From: VXPQ01 sp964608315
GTDB taxonomy: Bacteria > Bacteroidota > Rhodothermia > Rhodothermales > VXPQ01
DNA length: 64,000 nucleotides
Direction of reading: 5' to 3'
NCBI GenBank assembly: GCA_964608315.1
Contig: CAZSNF010000002.1
Location: 179,893 to 243,892, forward strand
Shown here piece by piece: positions 45,024-53,241 of the stretch; the first letter of the stretch is position 1, and each line of letters starts with the position of its first letter. The translations under genes were made by a program, and so were the position numbers. The notes below the pieces were generated by a model. That model ran no database searches. It had not been told where the DNA came from and worked only from the letters and a program-made list of their open reading frames with translations.

Positions 45024-46172
45024 ATGATCCGCCGTACCGCACATATAAAAGCCCTGCAAGGCCTCCTTGCCCGGAATCCGGTGGTGGCCTTGCTTGGGGC
45101 GCGGCAGGTAGGCAAAACGACCCTGGCCCGGGAACTTGCCCGCCTGCAAACCGGGCCGACGCATCTCTTCGATCTCGAATCCTCCGCTGACGTAGCGCGC
45201 CTCGCCGATCCGCTGCTTGCGCTTTCTTCCTTGCGCGGATTGGTGGTCCTGGACGAAATTCAGCACCGGCCCGAAATCTTTCCGACGCTTCGGGTATTAT
45301 CCGATCGGTCGCCCAACCCGGCTCGTTTTCTGGCGCTGGGCAGCGCATCGCCCCGTTTGCTTCGCCAGACTTCCGAGAGCCTTGCAGGCCGCATTGCTTA
45401 CTATGAACTTTCCGGGCTTTTCCTGTCCGAGGTCGCCGAAGACGAGTCCGATCTTCTATGGCTTCGAGGCGGCTTCCCGCGTTCTTTTACGGCGGACAGC
45501 CACCAGGAAAGCTATCGCTGGCGCAAGGACTTTTTACAGACTTTTCTGGGGCAGGACATTCCTCGATTCGGCGTTGCGGTTTCCAGTGCGCTTCTGGATC
45601 GCTTTTGGTCCATGCTTGCCCATTATCACGCCCAGGTATGGAATGGTTCGGAGTTGGGGCGGGCTTTCGGCGTGTCGCATCACGCCGTACGACGGTACCT
45701 GGACATTCTGGAGGCGACTTTCATGGTGCGCAGTTTGAAGCCCTGGAGCGCAAATCTGGGGAAACGACAAGTCAAATCCCCGAAAATTTATCTGCGCGAT
45801 TCCGGACTCCTGCATTGTTTTCTCAACGTAACCACGCGTCTGGAACTGGAGCGGCATCCCAAAATAGGCGCATCATGGGAAGGGTTCATGCTCGAAAACC
45901 TGATTCGCATACTCGCGGTCGAAGATCGGCAATGTTATTTCTGGGGAACGCATTCCGGCGCGGAAATAGACCTCGTAGTGCAGGACGGATCCGGGTTGCG
46001 CGGTTTTGAAATCAAGCGTACGGCGGCTCCTGCCGCGACGCGTTCCATGCGCTCGGCGCTCGACGATCTGAAGCTGAAGCGGCTTGATGTGATTCATGCC
46101 GGCGAAAAGAGCTTTCCGCTCGCAAAACGCATTCATGCCGTGGCCGCCGCCCGGCTCTTGCAGGATATTTGA
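45024..46172 (+). CDS. AAA_14/DUF4143 family ATPase
   Basis: A 382-residue ATPase of the widely spread AAA_14-DUF4143 type. Walker A LLGARQVGKTTLAREL (~24-39), Walker B LRGLVVLDEIQHRPEIFP, sensor LALGSASPRLLRQTSESLAGR; then a winged-helix (SELGRAFGVSHHAVRRYLDIL) and the C-terminal PD-(D/E)xK-like DUF4143 part (FYFWGTHSGAEIDLVV ... GFEIKRTAAP). The family's role is uncertain; it expands in genomes like a selfish or defence gene. The upstream inverted repeat at 44969 could be autoregulatory. Confidence 0.92.
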   Translation: MIRRTAHIKALQGLLARNPVVALLGARQVGKTTLARELARLQTGPTHLFDLESSADVARLADPLLALSSLRGLVVLDEIQHRPEIFPTLRVLSDRSPNPARFLALGSASPRLLRQTSESLAGRIAYYELSGLFLSEVAEDESDLLWLRGGFPRSFTADSHQESYRWRKDFLQTFLGQDIPRFGVAVSSALLDRFWSMLAHYHAQVWNGSELGRAFGVSHHAVRRYLDILEATFMVRSLKPWSANLGKRQVKSPKIYLRDSGLLHCFLNVTTRLELERHPKIGASWEGFMLENLIRILAVEDRQCYFWGTHSGAEIDLVVQDGSGLRGFEIKRTAAPAATRSMRSALDDLKLKRLDVIHAGEKSFPLAKRIHAVAAARLLQDI

Positions 46173-46315
46173 GGATATACATGACCGTACTCGAGGCGGC
46201 GGCATCGTTTCCCGGTTATCCGATCCATGGATTCCCGTGTTTTATGGTTGCAATCCGCCGTACCTTTCAGCAGTTGCCCTTCCGTACGCTTTTCTCGCAA
46301 AACCCGTAGAAAATC

Positions 46316-46858
46316 ATGACCCGCATGTTCCTGTACTACGGCGGGATCGGCGCCGCCATCCTGATCGGCGTCAACCTGCTTATGCTGCTCGCGATGGGCA
46401 TTCCAGGACCGGAGGATTATGCGGTCGGCGAGGCCATCGGATACTCGACGATCGTGGTTGCCCTTGCCATCCCCATCTATCTCGGCGTCAGGGAATACCG
46501 GGACAAAATGTCCGGCGGCGGCATTTCCTTCGGGAAAGCCTGGCTGGTCGGTATCGTCGTCACCGAGCTTCCGGCCCTTGCCTTCGCCGCCTGGAATCTT
46601 CTCTACGTGAAAGTCATCGATCCCGATTTCACGCAGAAGTACATGGACCACCAGTTGGAATCAGCTCGCGCCTCCATGACGGCGGAGCGGTTTCAGGAAT
46701 TTCAGGCTACGATGGAGGCCCAGAGCGCGCTGGCGACCAATGTCGCCTTTCAATCGGTCGTGATGTACGTGACCGCGCTGCTCATCGGGGTGGGGATTTC
46801 GTTCCTTCTGGCGTTTGTGATGGCGTTCTTGCTGAAAGGATCTACAGAGAAAGATTAA
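46316..46858 (+). CDS. DUF4199 membrane protein
   Basis: A 180-residue inner-membrane protein with four hydrophobic helices (residues ~4-28, 43-58, 76-97, 147-172) and the family segment GGGISFGKAWLVGIVVT. The central loop YVKVIDPDFTQKYMDHQLE and the acidic helical region up to ~135 are typical of DUF4199, which is largely confined to Bacteroidota relatives; it therefore supports the taxonomic call. Function unknown. ATG at 46316. The 143 bases before it hold nothing else. Confidence 0.85.
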   Translation: MTRMFLYYGGIGAAILIGVNLLMLLAMGIPGPEDYAVGEAIGYSTIVVALAIPIYLGVREYRDKMSGGGISFGKAWLVGIVVTELPALAFAAWNLLYVKVIDPDFTQKYMDHQLESARASMTAERFQEFQATMEAQSALATNVAFQSVVMYVTALLIGVGISFLLAFVMAFLLKGSTEKD

Positions 46859-46916
46859 CATTTTTGTCCTTACTTATTATTTTACAAATGGTTAAATAAA
46901 ATGAGAATGGTAACGT

Positions 46917-47210
46917 CATGTACAGATACAAAGCTCTTGGGCGTACCGAGGCTTGAGATTCGTATTCCATCACGATACGGTGAAACATTCCGTCGCCCAG
47001 TATGTATACAATAAACGCACCCGAACGGGATCGGGATGAAGTCCTTCCGGGCCATTCTGAAACGGGCCATGAGCGGCGTACGTCATCAGTTCAGTGCGCG
47101 AAACGCCTGCACCGCCGTTACGTGGCGGACTTCACAGGCCGCCACGACATACGGACATTCGACACCCTGGAGCAAATAGCTTACATGGCCAAAGGCATAG
47201 CGGAAACACA
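46917..47210 (+). pseudogene. IS1595-family transposase remnant
   Basis: Three frames read in turn give the C-terminal half of an IS1595/ISXO2-type transposase: YKALG..., then FVFHHDTVKHSVAQYVYNK, then SFRAILKRAMSGVRHQFSA, then KRLHRRYVADFTGRHDIRTF and DTLEQIAYMAKGIAETQ. The intact family reads ...VKHSVGEYV...ESFWAMLKRGYKGVYH...LHRYVNEFAGRHN. At least two frameshifts and a stop are present; the N-terminal half is missing. It ends ~50 bases before the TIR operon. Confidence 0.78.
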
Positions 47211-47260
47211 GCGATGTCAACCTTGCCTCGTTAATCTCTGATTAAATTGAAGCATCACCC

Positions 47261-47644
47261 ATGCCGCCCAATGTTTTTCTCAGTTTCTCAATGAAGCATA
47301 AGGCTTTGGTTGATTTATTCCGAGGCCAGGCAAGGAATAGCCGCTCAGACCTGATGTTTCGGGATTATTCCATCAAAGAACCCGTCGAGGGTGCATGGAA
47401 GATTCAAGCTGAGCGTCTGATTCGAGATTCAAATGTAACAATCTGCCTGGTGGGGACCACTACCTGGCAAAGCGAGCCAGTAAATTGGGAAATACGGAAG
47501 AGTGTCGGCCTTGGCAAACGAGTTATGGCGGTATATTTACAACCCGATACGGTGCGAATACCCGATGCACTATCAGAGATCGGCGTTGCGCCGATGCCTT
47601 GGGACATTAACACGATAATAGGTGCATTGAATGAACAAAAATAG
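47261..47644 (+). CDS. TIR-like (MTH538/ThsB-type) protein 1, catalytic Glu present
   Basis: A 127-residue single TIR-like domain. Strand A is NVFLSFSMKHK; LMFRDYSIKEPV follows; RLIRDSNVTICLVGTTTWQS is the third strand and loop; VNWEIRKSVGLGKRVMAVYL contains W76-E77, at the position of the catalytic glutamate of NAD-hydrolysing TIR domains. It resembles MTH538/ThsB-type TIR proteins, which make or consume NAD-derived signals in anti-phage defence. It overlaps the membrane-protein gene by 14 bases. The whole operon is clearly AT-richer than the flanking genes, suggesting recent acquisition. NADase activity is inferred. Confidence 0.82.
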   Translation: MPPNVFLSFSMKHKALVDLFRGQARNSRSDLMFRDYSIKEPVEGAWKIQAERLIRDSNVTICLVGTTTWQSEPVNWEIRKSVGLGKRVMAVYLQPDTVRIPDALSEIGVAPMPWDINTIIGALNEQK

Positions 47645-48158
47645 TAAACCAGTCGATGTAGAAGGTTTCATCAAGAAGGAACTTTCTGATTCCGACGCAT
47701 CAGCGCTGCTGGCGCAATATAAACTATTTGTGGAAACATCCGAATCATTGATTTCGCGCCGTCAAAATGTGAACACATTTTTTCTCTCAGTAAACTCTAT
47801 TGTTCTTACGGCGGCCGGTTTACTCTTGCGCAATGGCGAGCCCAGTACTCTGGGGTACGGCGCACTTATTGGCTTGGGTATTGGCGGAGTGCTTTTGTGT
47901 TTCGTTTGGCGTAAGCTAATCACCTCATTTCAGCAGTTGAGTAAGGGAAAATTTGCTGTAATACATGCCCTTGAACAACAGCTACCCGGTCGAATTTTCG
48001 AATTGGAGTGGGTATTTCTGGGTGAGGGTACGGATCCTGATAAATACATACCTTTCACGAAAACCGAATCCATCACGCCTTGGATTTTTGGGTTTCTTCA
48101 GGTGTGCATTTTTTTAATCGGCGTCATCATGCTCATCAAAACTTGTATTGCCCTATGA
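47631..48158 (+). CDS. Small membrane protein of a TIR operon (RipA/SLATT-like)
   Basis: A 175-residue protein. An N-terminal cytosolic helix (ALLAQYKLFVETSESLISRRQNVNTFFLSVNS) leads into TM1 (~47-66), TM2 (~73-92) and a final TM near 150-171. The pattern of a helix with SRRQ before two close TM segments, then a cytosolic part (KGKFAVIHALEQQLPG) resembles the RipA-type octameric membrane proteins and SLATT-like effectors found with nucleotide-signalling genes. It overlaps both TIR genes (14 and 4 bases). A pore-forming effector gated by a TIR product is a reasonable hypothesis, not shown. Confidence 0.7.
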   Translation: MNKNSKPVDVEGFIKKELSDSDASALLAQYKLFVETSESLISRRQNVNTFFLSVNSIVLTAAGLLLRNGEPSTLGYGALIGLGIGGVLLCFVWRKLITSFQQLSKGKFAVIHALEQQLPGRIFELEWVFLGEGTDPDKYIPFTKTESITPWIFGFLQVCIFLIGVIMLIKTCIAL

Positions 48159-48586
48159 GTACCTATCAAATACATATATTTATCAGTCATTCATGGGCCT
48201 ATTCGGGGCATTACCAAATCTTGAGGAGTTGGATATTCGAGAGAAATTGGAGCGTTGGTCAGGCTTCAATTAACTTTTTGGATTATTCGGTTCCCCAAAA
48301 TAATCCAATACACAGCTCAGGAAAGGATTCCGATCTTATGGAAGCGATTTTGAGAAAAATAGAAAGAAGTCATATAGTGATTATTCCCACGGGAATGTAC
48401 GCGCATTATAGCAAGTGGATACAGAAAAAAATCAATGCCTCTATAGACAAAGAGAAACCAATCCTTGCAGTGCATCCATGGGGACAACAGCGCATATCTT
48501 CTGTGGTGGCAAAAGCATCAACTCAAATGGCAGGTTGGAATTCCAAAAGCGTTATCCGGGGAATTTGGGATTTGTATCGGTCTTAG
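48155..48586 (+). CDS. TIR-like protein 2, probably non-catalytic
   Basis: A 143-residue TIR-like domain with start ATG overlapping the membrane-protein stop (ATGA). It reads IHIFISHSWAYSGHYQILR (strand A), NFLDYSVPQNN, RSHIVIIPTGMYAHYSKWIQ and KKPILAV-type strand (KEKPILAVHPWG), like ThsB/MTH538 proteins. Aligning this helix with TIR 1 from the strand after it places K92 where TIR 1 has E77, so the catalytic glutamate seems replaced. It could be a sensor or scaffold for the first TIR. The C-terminal end GIWDLYRS closes the operon; a 64-base gap follows. Confidence 0.8.
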   Translation: MSTYQIHIFISHSWAYSGHYQILRSWIFERNWSVGQASINFLDYSVPQNNPIHSSGKDSDLMEAILRKIERSHIVIIPTGMYAHYSKWIQKKINASIDKEKPILAVHPWGQQRISSVVAKASTQMAGWNSKSVIRGIWDLYRS

Positions 48587-48650
48587 ATCCTGTTCTTGAT
48601 AATTTATAAATTCTGTAGGATTATATATTCAGGGCGCCAGGCAGTCCGTG

Positions 48651-50348
48651 CTACCTTGCCCGCCTCGCCGGGTCCGGCCAGCGAATCTCCACGCCCTGCC
48701 GCCTCAGGGATTGCTGGAAATCTTCCAGCAATCGCGGGGCGGCGCGCACTTGCCGGGGCGCATAATCCCCGTGCTTGCAGAATGCCGCCAGCTGGCCCGC
48801 GGCTTCCCCGATATTCCACTCCACGGGATGCAGGCGGTAGCACCCGTTCGTAATGTGCGTCGTACCGATGTTCTTTGCGGCGGGCAGCAGGTTCTCCATG
48901 CGCACGGGAAGCAGGGCCCCCAGAGGAATTTCAAAGGGCAGAGACCCGACGTCGATGTAATTATCCCCGCCGGTGGACGGATGCAGGTCGATGCGATAAC
49001 TGCCGACGCCTACGGAGTCCGGGAAAGCAGCGGCGGTGACTTCTCCTTGCGGCAAGTCCGTTTCCGCCATGCGCGCCTCCAGGCCCACATGCTGTTCGAG
49101 CACGGTAAATTCGGCCCGGATGCGCCGGGCCTCCCGAATGTAGGGGCGTTTCGCCAGTCCGTGCCGGGTACCCGTCAGATCGCCGCGCAGCCGCAGTCCG
49201 GGCCAGCCCTCGCCCCCGTCGGGTCGGGGGGCTTCCGTTTGCAACCAGTAGAACAGGGACCGACTCAGACCCATTGCCCCGTCGAGATGTCGGGCTTTTT
49301 CCTCGGGGTCTGCGTCTGCGAAATTGCCGAGGAGGTAATCGTTCTGCGGCCAGTTCACCAGAGTGACCCCGCCCGGATACGTTCCCGGCGCGAAGTTGGT
49401 CGGGTCGATGAGGCGGCGGTACGTCCACCATCCCCCGTCGTCCGTCCGCGGGTCGAACGGCAGCGTACGCGGTTCGAGCGTGATCGGATGGCTGTAGGTG
49501 AAACTCAGCAAGGGACCGGGCCAGGGGGGCGCGAGGTCGGGCACGTAGTCGCGCCAGAATGCGTACCCGGCGGGCCGTTCGATGACGTGGTTTTCTCCGT
49601 CCGCATGCTCCATGGCGAAGCACCAGGTGGCCGCCTGCATGTTCTGCGGTTGCGGCTCGGCGGGGGCATGCGGCTCGCCGGTCTCGCCCATCGATTCCGC
49701 GCCGGTAACGTACTCGACCCCGGCCAGCGGGAGCACATCCCCGAGTTCCGTGGCGTCGATAAAGAAGGGGGCGGTCAATTCGGTTTCGTTTCCCGTGCGT
49801 TCGTCGCGCACCCGCACGGATTCGATGCGGTCGCCCGTCACGCTCGCCGCCACGCACGTATGCTCCAGCAATACGGCGAGGCGCCCGCTGCTTGCGTACG
49901 GGGCCAGCATTTCTTCCAGCACGGCCAGCGCGACGCGCGGTTCGTGGCAGATGCGCGAAACGCCGCAGTTCCCCGGATTGAACGGGTCTGAGGCGCCTTT
50001 GGCAAGCGGATAGTTTCCGCGGTAAAAGGCGCGCACCCGCCGCCGGAAATCGAGGTAAGAAGCAGGCGCGCCGAACTGTTCGATCCAGGGATGCTCGTCC
50101 GGGGGGACCGCCTGCTGGGTCAATTGCCCGCCGATCCAGTCCGTTTCTTCAGTCAGGACGACCCGGCATCCGCTGCGCAAGGCCCCCAGCGCGGCCGCGA
50201 CGCCGCCCGCGCCTCCGCCAATGATCGCCACATCGGCGCGTCGTTCGCGGGCCGGGGGATGCGGACCTGCGAGCAGGGCATGCGGCGCGCCCAGCGTTCC
50301 GGCCCCGGCGACCGCAGCCAGATTGCAAAGAAAATTCCTGCGATTCAT
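48651..50348 (-). CDS. FAD-dependent oxidoreductase, exported
   Basis: A 565-residue FAD_oxidored-type protein. The ATG at 50348 gives MNRRNFLCNLAAVAGAGTLG, a twin-arginine-like leader; earlier codons belong to a repeat. The dinucleotide-binding motif is ADVAIIGGGAGGVAAALGAL, with VVLTEETDWIGGQLTQQ following. A second conserved region is GNCGVSRICHEPRVAL, and the C-terminal part has NLLPAAKNIGTTHITNGCYRLHPVEWNIGEAAG. Proteins of this class are common near polysaccharide-degradation genes, acting on sugars or sugar acids. It would fold with FAD in the cytosol before export. It stands alone. Confidence 0.9.
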   Translation of the reverse strand: MNRRNFLCNLAAVAGAGTLGAPHALLAGPHPPARERRADVAIIGGGAGGVAAALGALRSGCRVVLTEETDWIGGQLTQQAVPPDEHPWIEQFGAPASYLDFRRRVRAFYRGNYPLAKGASDPFNPGNCGVSRICHEPRVALAVLEEMLAPYASSGRLAVLLEHTCVAASVTGDRIESVRVRDERTGNETELTAPFFIDATELGDVLPLAGVEYVTGAESMGETGEPHAPAEPQPQNMQAATWCFAMEHADGENHVIERPAGYAFWRDYVPDLAPPWPGPLLSFTYSHPITLEPRTLPFDPRTDDGGWWTYRRLIDPTNFAPGTYPGGVTLVNWPQNDYLLGNFADADPEEKARHLDGAMGLSRSLFYWLQTEAPRPDGGEGWPGLRLRGDLTGTRHGLAKRPYIREARRIRAEFTVLEQHVGLEARMAETDLPQGEVTAAAFPDSVGVGSYRIDLHPSTGGDNYIDVGSLPFEIPLGALLPVRMENLLPAAKNIGTTHITNGCYRLHPVEWNIGEAAGQLAAFCKHGDYAPRQVRAAPRLLEDFQQSLRRQGVEIRWPDPARRAR

Positions 50349-50382
50349 CGAATCGGCGGTCGATATCCGCCGGGAAGTAGCT

Positions 50383-50448
50383 AAGGAACCTCTGATAAAA
50401 ACCGCTTCGCTGGCGCGTCGCGTCCGCCTGCAAAGGATGTCATGATTG
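50383..50448. repeat. Second repeat type, copy 1
   Basis: Sequence beginning AAGGAACCTCTGATAAAA, then ACCGCTTCGCT and ending CAAAGGATGTCATGATT. It aligns with 61046-61110 (CTCTGATCAAAACC, ACTTCGCT, AAAGGACGTCATGATT). Its first bases resemble the ends of the ~260-bp family (AAGGAyrCTCTGAT), so the two may share ancestry. A possible degenerate opposite end lies near 50530-50551 (CGGTTTTTCGTTAAACAG). Confidence 0.6.
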
Positions 50449-50596
50449 CATCGTTGCAATCTCGTTACGTACGTGACGCGCCCTTCGGAAGACTGCGAGG
50501 ACGTTGCGGTCCATGATACGAACCACGCCGGTTTTTCGTTAAACAGAATATCCGTTAATCATCGTATCCTGTTATATCCTGTTTGGCGGGGTACGC

Positions 50597-53053
50597 TTGT
50601 CGGCCTTGCGCTTTTCCGCCGCCCGGCTCTCGGGCGATCCGTCCGGGACGAAAATCCCTCCCTTGTCCGCCTTGCTCCGATACGTCCCCTATATCTTCCT
50701 GCTCTCGATCGGCGCCGCCTGGCCCGCCGCCGCGCAGGTGCGCATCGGGGGAACGGTGTCGGACGAGGAAACCGGCGCCTTGCTGTCCGGCGCGCACGTG
50801 TTCACGGAAGACATGGCGCAGGGCGCCATTACGAATGCGGAGGGACGTTTCGTCCTCGAATTGCCTGCGCTTCCCGAAGCGATCATCGTCCAGCACCTCG
50901 GGTATGCTCCCCGCGCGTTCCCGGTATCCCCGGAAGAATCGGAATCGCTTGTCATCCGGCTGACCCCTATCGTTATTCCGCTGGAGGAGGCGCTGGTATC
51001 GGGCGAGGGCTTCGCGTCCGGCCTGATGCAGCAGGTGATTCGCCGCAAGCAGCGCATGTTCGCGGAGATTACTTCGCTTGGCGTGGCGGGCCAGACGCGC
51101 ATGACGCTTGAGCGCGACGACCGCATCGTCCATCTCGGCGATACCGCCTTCGACCTGCTGTGGATTTACGGCGACGCAGGCCAAACGGGCCCCGCCCCTC
51201 GCACCCATCGCGTCAGGGTGAGCGCCGTGAGCCGAACCGGCGCATGGGACGAGGAACTCCCCCTGCCCGCTCCGCACGACGTGCCGAACCTGTACGAGGA
51301 TTTCGCGACCATTCAGGGGCAACGGATGATCGGGCCCACCCACCCCGACGCCCTGGAGCACTATGTCTTCCGGGTGGCTGCGGAGCGCACGCTCGGCGAC
51401 CGCACGATTTACGATCTGAACGTTTCCCCCATCGGCGAGGAAGAGGCTGCGTTTATAGGGCAGATTTCCGTGATGGACGAGGAGTTCGTCATGCTGGAAG
51501 CCCGGCTTTTCCCGGCGCGGCACGTCGTTTTTCCCGCTCCCACGTCCGGCTGGAATGTCCGGTACGCGCAGCACTTCCGGGAAGTAGACGGCGGGTTCTG
51601 GGCCCCTGTCAATCTTGATATGGAGGGGACCCTCCGCGCCGCTGTCAATATGCGAAGTTTGCGTACGGTGAGATTCAACCGGCGCACCCTGCTAACGTGG
51701 CGCCAGACCAACGTACCGGAGGAGCAATTTGAATCGGCGACCACGGTATGGAACGATCCGCATTTTCGATACGGGCAGATATTGATGCCGATGACGGCCC
51801 GCGAACTGGATGCGATCGCCGACCTTCGCGCCGCCAACCTGACGCTGAGCGAGGCGTTTCCCGCCGAACGGCGCGCGGGGCGTTTTATCGGGTTTCTGGA
51901 TCCGGAGATTCCTGACCGACTGCAATGGCCCGTGGTCATGGGATACCGCTTCAAATTCCGGTACAACCGGGTGGACGGCCTGTTGAGCAGCGTCGGGAAC
52001 GAACTGGACCTGTTTTCCGGGATTCTCATGTCGTGGCGTCTCGGTCAGGCGACCGGACTCGAGCAGATCCGGCGATATGTTTCGCTGGCGAGGCCGCTCG
52101 GCGCCCGCGGTCTTCTTCGCGTTTCGTACGACCGGGATGTTGCCTCGCAGGGCGTGGGGTCCGGCCACAGCGAGGCGCTCGCTTCGGTGCAAGCGGCGCT
52201 CGGCGGAGAGGATTACTTCGATTATTTCCGGCGGACCCGGTACGGCGCCGGCATGGAAGCGACATGGCGGGGACTGCATTTCGCTGCCGGTGTCGAGCAG
52301 GAAAAGGCGGAATCGATAGCGCGGCAGGCAACCCATTCCTGGCCGTACGCGCAGGCCTTTCGGGACAATCCGGCGATTCGGGACGGTACGTTCCGGTCTG
52401 CGTACGCCGCGCTTGCCTTGCCCGTTCGCGCAAACCGGACCATCCGGTCCGCCGCGCTGCGCGTCGAACACGGTTCGCCGCAGCGGCTTGCGGGCGCCGC
52501 GGCGTTTACCTTGCTGGGAGGCCATATCGACCTGACGCAGCCCACGCTGCACAGGCGCCGCCCGACGCCTGCGGGCCTGCATATCCGCCTGCAGGCGCGT
52601 ACGTCCTTCGGCGATCTTCCGCCGCAGCGGACCGCGATGCTCGATACCGGCCTCGAACTTTTCGGCGGCCTCCGCCTGAACCGGCGTCATGCCTTCCGTT
52701 CCCTGCACGGACGGCCGTTGCAAGGGGCGCAGTACGCCGCCGTCTTCTGGCGCCACGAATTCACGACGCTCCCGTTCGAATGGGTCCGGCTGTGGCCGCT
52801 TGTCCGCCTGCGCATGGGGATCGCGCTGTTCGGCGCACACGGGCGGGTATGGGGACAGCCTGACGCGCCCGGTCACGAAGGATTTTCCTGCATTCCCCCT
52901 GGATATTGCGGAGACAATTCCGTCCACGAGGTCGGCGTTTCCCTGACCCGGATCGGCGGTACGCCGCTCCGCCTGGACATTACCCGCCGCCTCGGGGATT
53001 CGGAAGAATTTTCGGGTTCGCGGGTTGTCGTGGGGTTTGGGGTGGAGTTGTGA
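50597..53053 (+). CDS. Carboxypeptidase-regulatory-like / DUF5686 outer-membrane protein
   Basis: An ~818-residue secreted protein of the DUF5686 family common in Bacteroidota. A hydrophobic leader (YIFLLSIGAAWPAAAQ) is followed by a CarboxypepD_reg-like beta-sandwich (VRIGGTVSDEETGALLSGAHVFTED ... FVLELPALPEAIIVQHLGYAP). After a linker comes a long region with amphipathic strands ending in GFGVEL, an aromatic/hydrophobic terminus typical of beta-barrels. No ATG lies before the leader: a TTG at 50597 or TTG at ~50665 is the likely start. Function unknown; probably surface or cell-envelope related. Transcribed away from the FAD oxidoreductase. Confidence 0.82.
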   Translation: MSALRFSAARLSGDPSGTKIPPLSALLRYVPYIFLLSIGAAWPAAAQVRIGGTVSDEETGALLSGAHVFTEDMAQGAITNAEGRFVLELPALPEAIIVQHLGYAPRAFPVSPEESESLVIRLTPIVIPLEEALVSGEGFASGLMQQVIRRKQRMFAEITSLGVAGQTRMTLERDDRIVHLGDTAFDLLWIYGDAGQTGPAPRTHRVRVSAVSRTGAWDEELPLPAPHDVPNLYEDFATIQGQRMIGPTHPDALEHYVFRVAAERTLGDRTIYDLNVSPIGEEEAAFIGQISVMDEEFVMLEARLFPARHVVFPAPTSGWNVRYAQHFREVDGGFWAPVNLDMEGTLRAAVNMRSLRTVRFNRRTLLTWRQTNVPEEQFESATTVWNDPHFRYGQILMPMTARELDAIADLRAANLTLSEAFPAERRAGRFIGFLDPEIPDRLQWPVVMGYRFKFRYNRVDGLLSSVGNELDLFSGILMSWRLGQATGLEQIRRYVSLARPLGARGLLRVSYDRDVASQGVGSGHSEALASVQAALGGEDYFDYFRRTRYGAGMEATWRGLHFAAGVEQEKAESIARQATHSWPYAQAFRDNPAIRDGTFRSAYAALALPVRANRTIRSAALRVEHGSPQRLAGAAAFTLLGGHIDLTQPTLHRRRPTPAGLHIRLQARTSFGDLPPQRTAMLDTGLELFGGLRLNRRHAFRSLHGRPLQGAQYAAVFWRHEFTTLPFEWVRLWPLVRLRMGIALFGAHGRVWGQPDAPGHEGFSCIPPGYCGDNSVHEVGVSLTRIGGTPLRLDITRRLGDSEEFSGSRVVVGFGVEL

Positions 53054-53241
53054 GGGGTGGATAAGGATAGCGAGGAGTATTCTTCTTGCTTTGGAACCAA
53101 CCGTGCTTTGGGTGGTTTGGCCTCAAGGAGATGTACTGCATGGCCCATGGCTGCCTTCAGGATGTCTCTGGTGGTTCTGGCAAGGACAGAGGACCGCATC
53201 CCGATCCGTTTTCCGGACAAGCATTATCAAACCATCACTTT

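Noticed and set aside
46859..47260. A small gene at 47002-47241
   Set aside because: Its peptide is one frame of the broken IS1595 transposase; only the pseudogene is listed.
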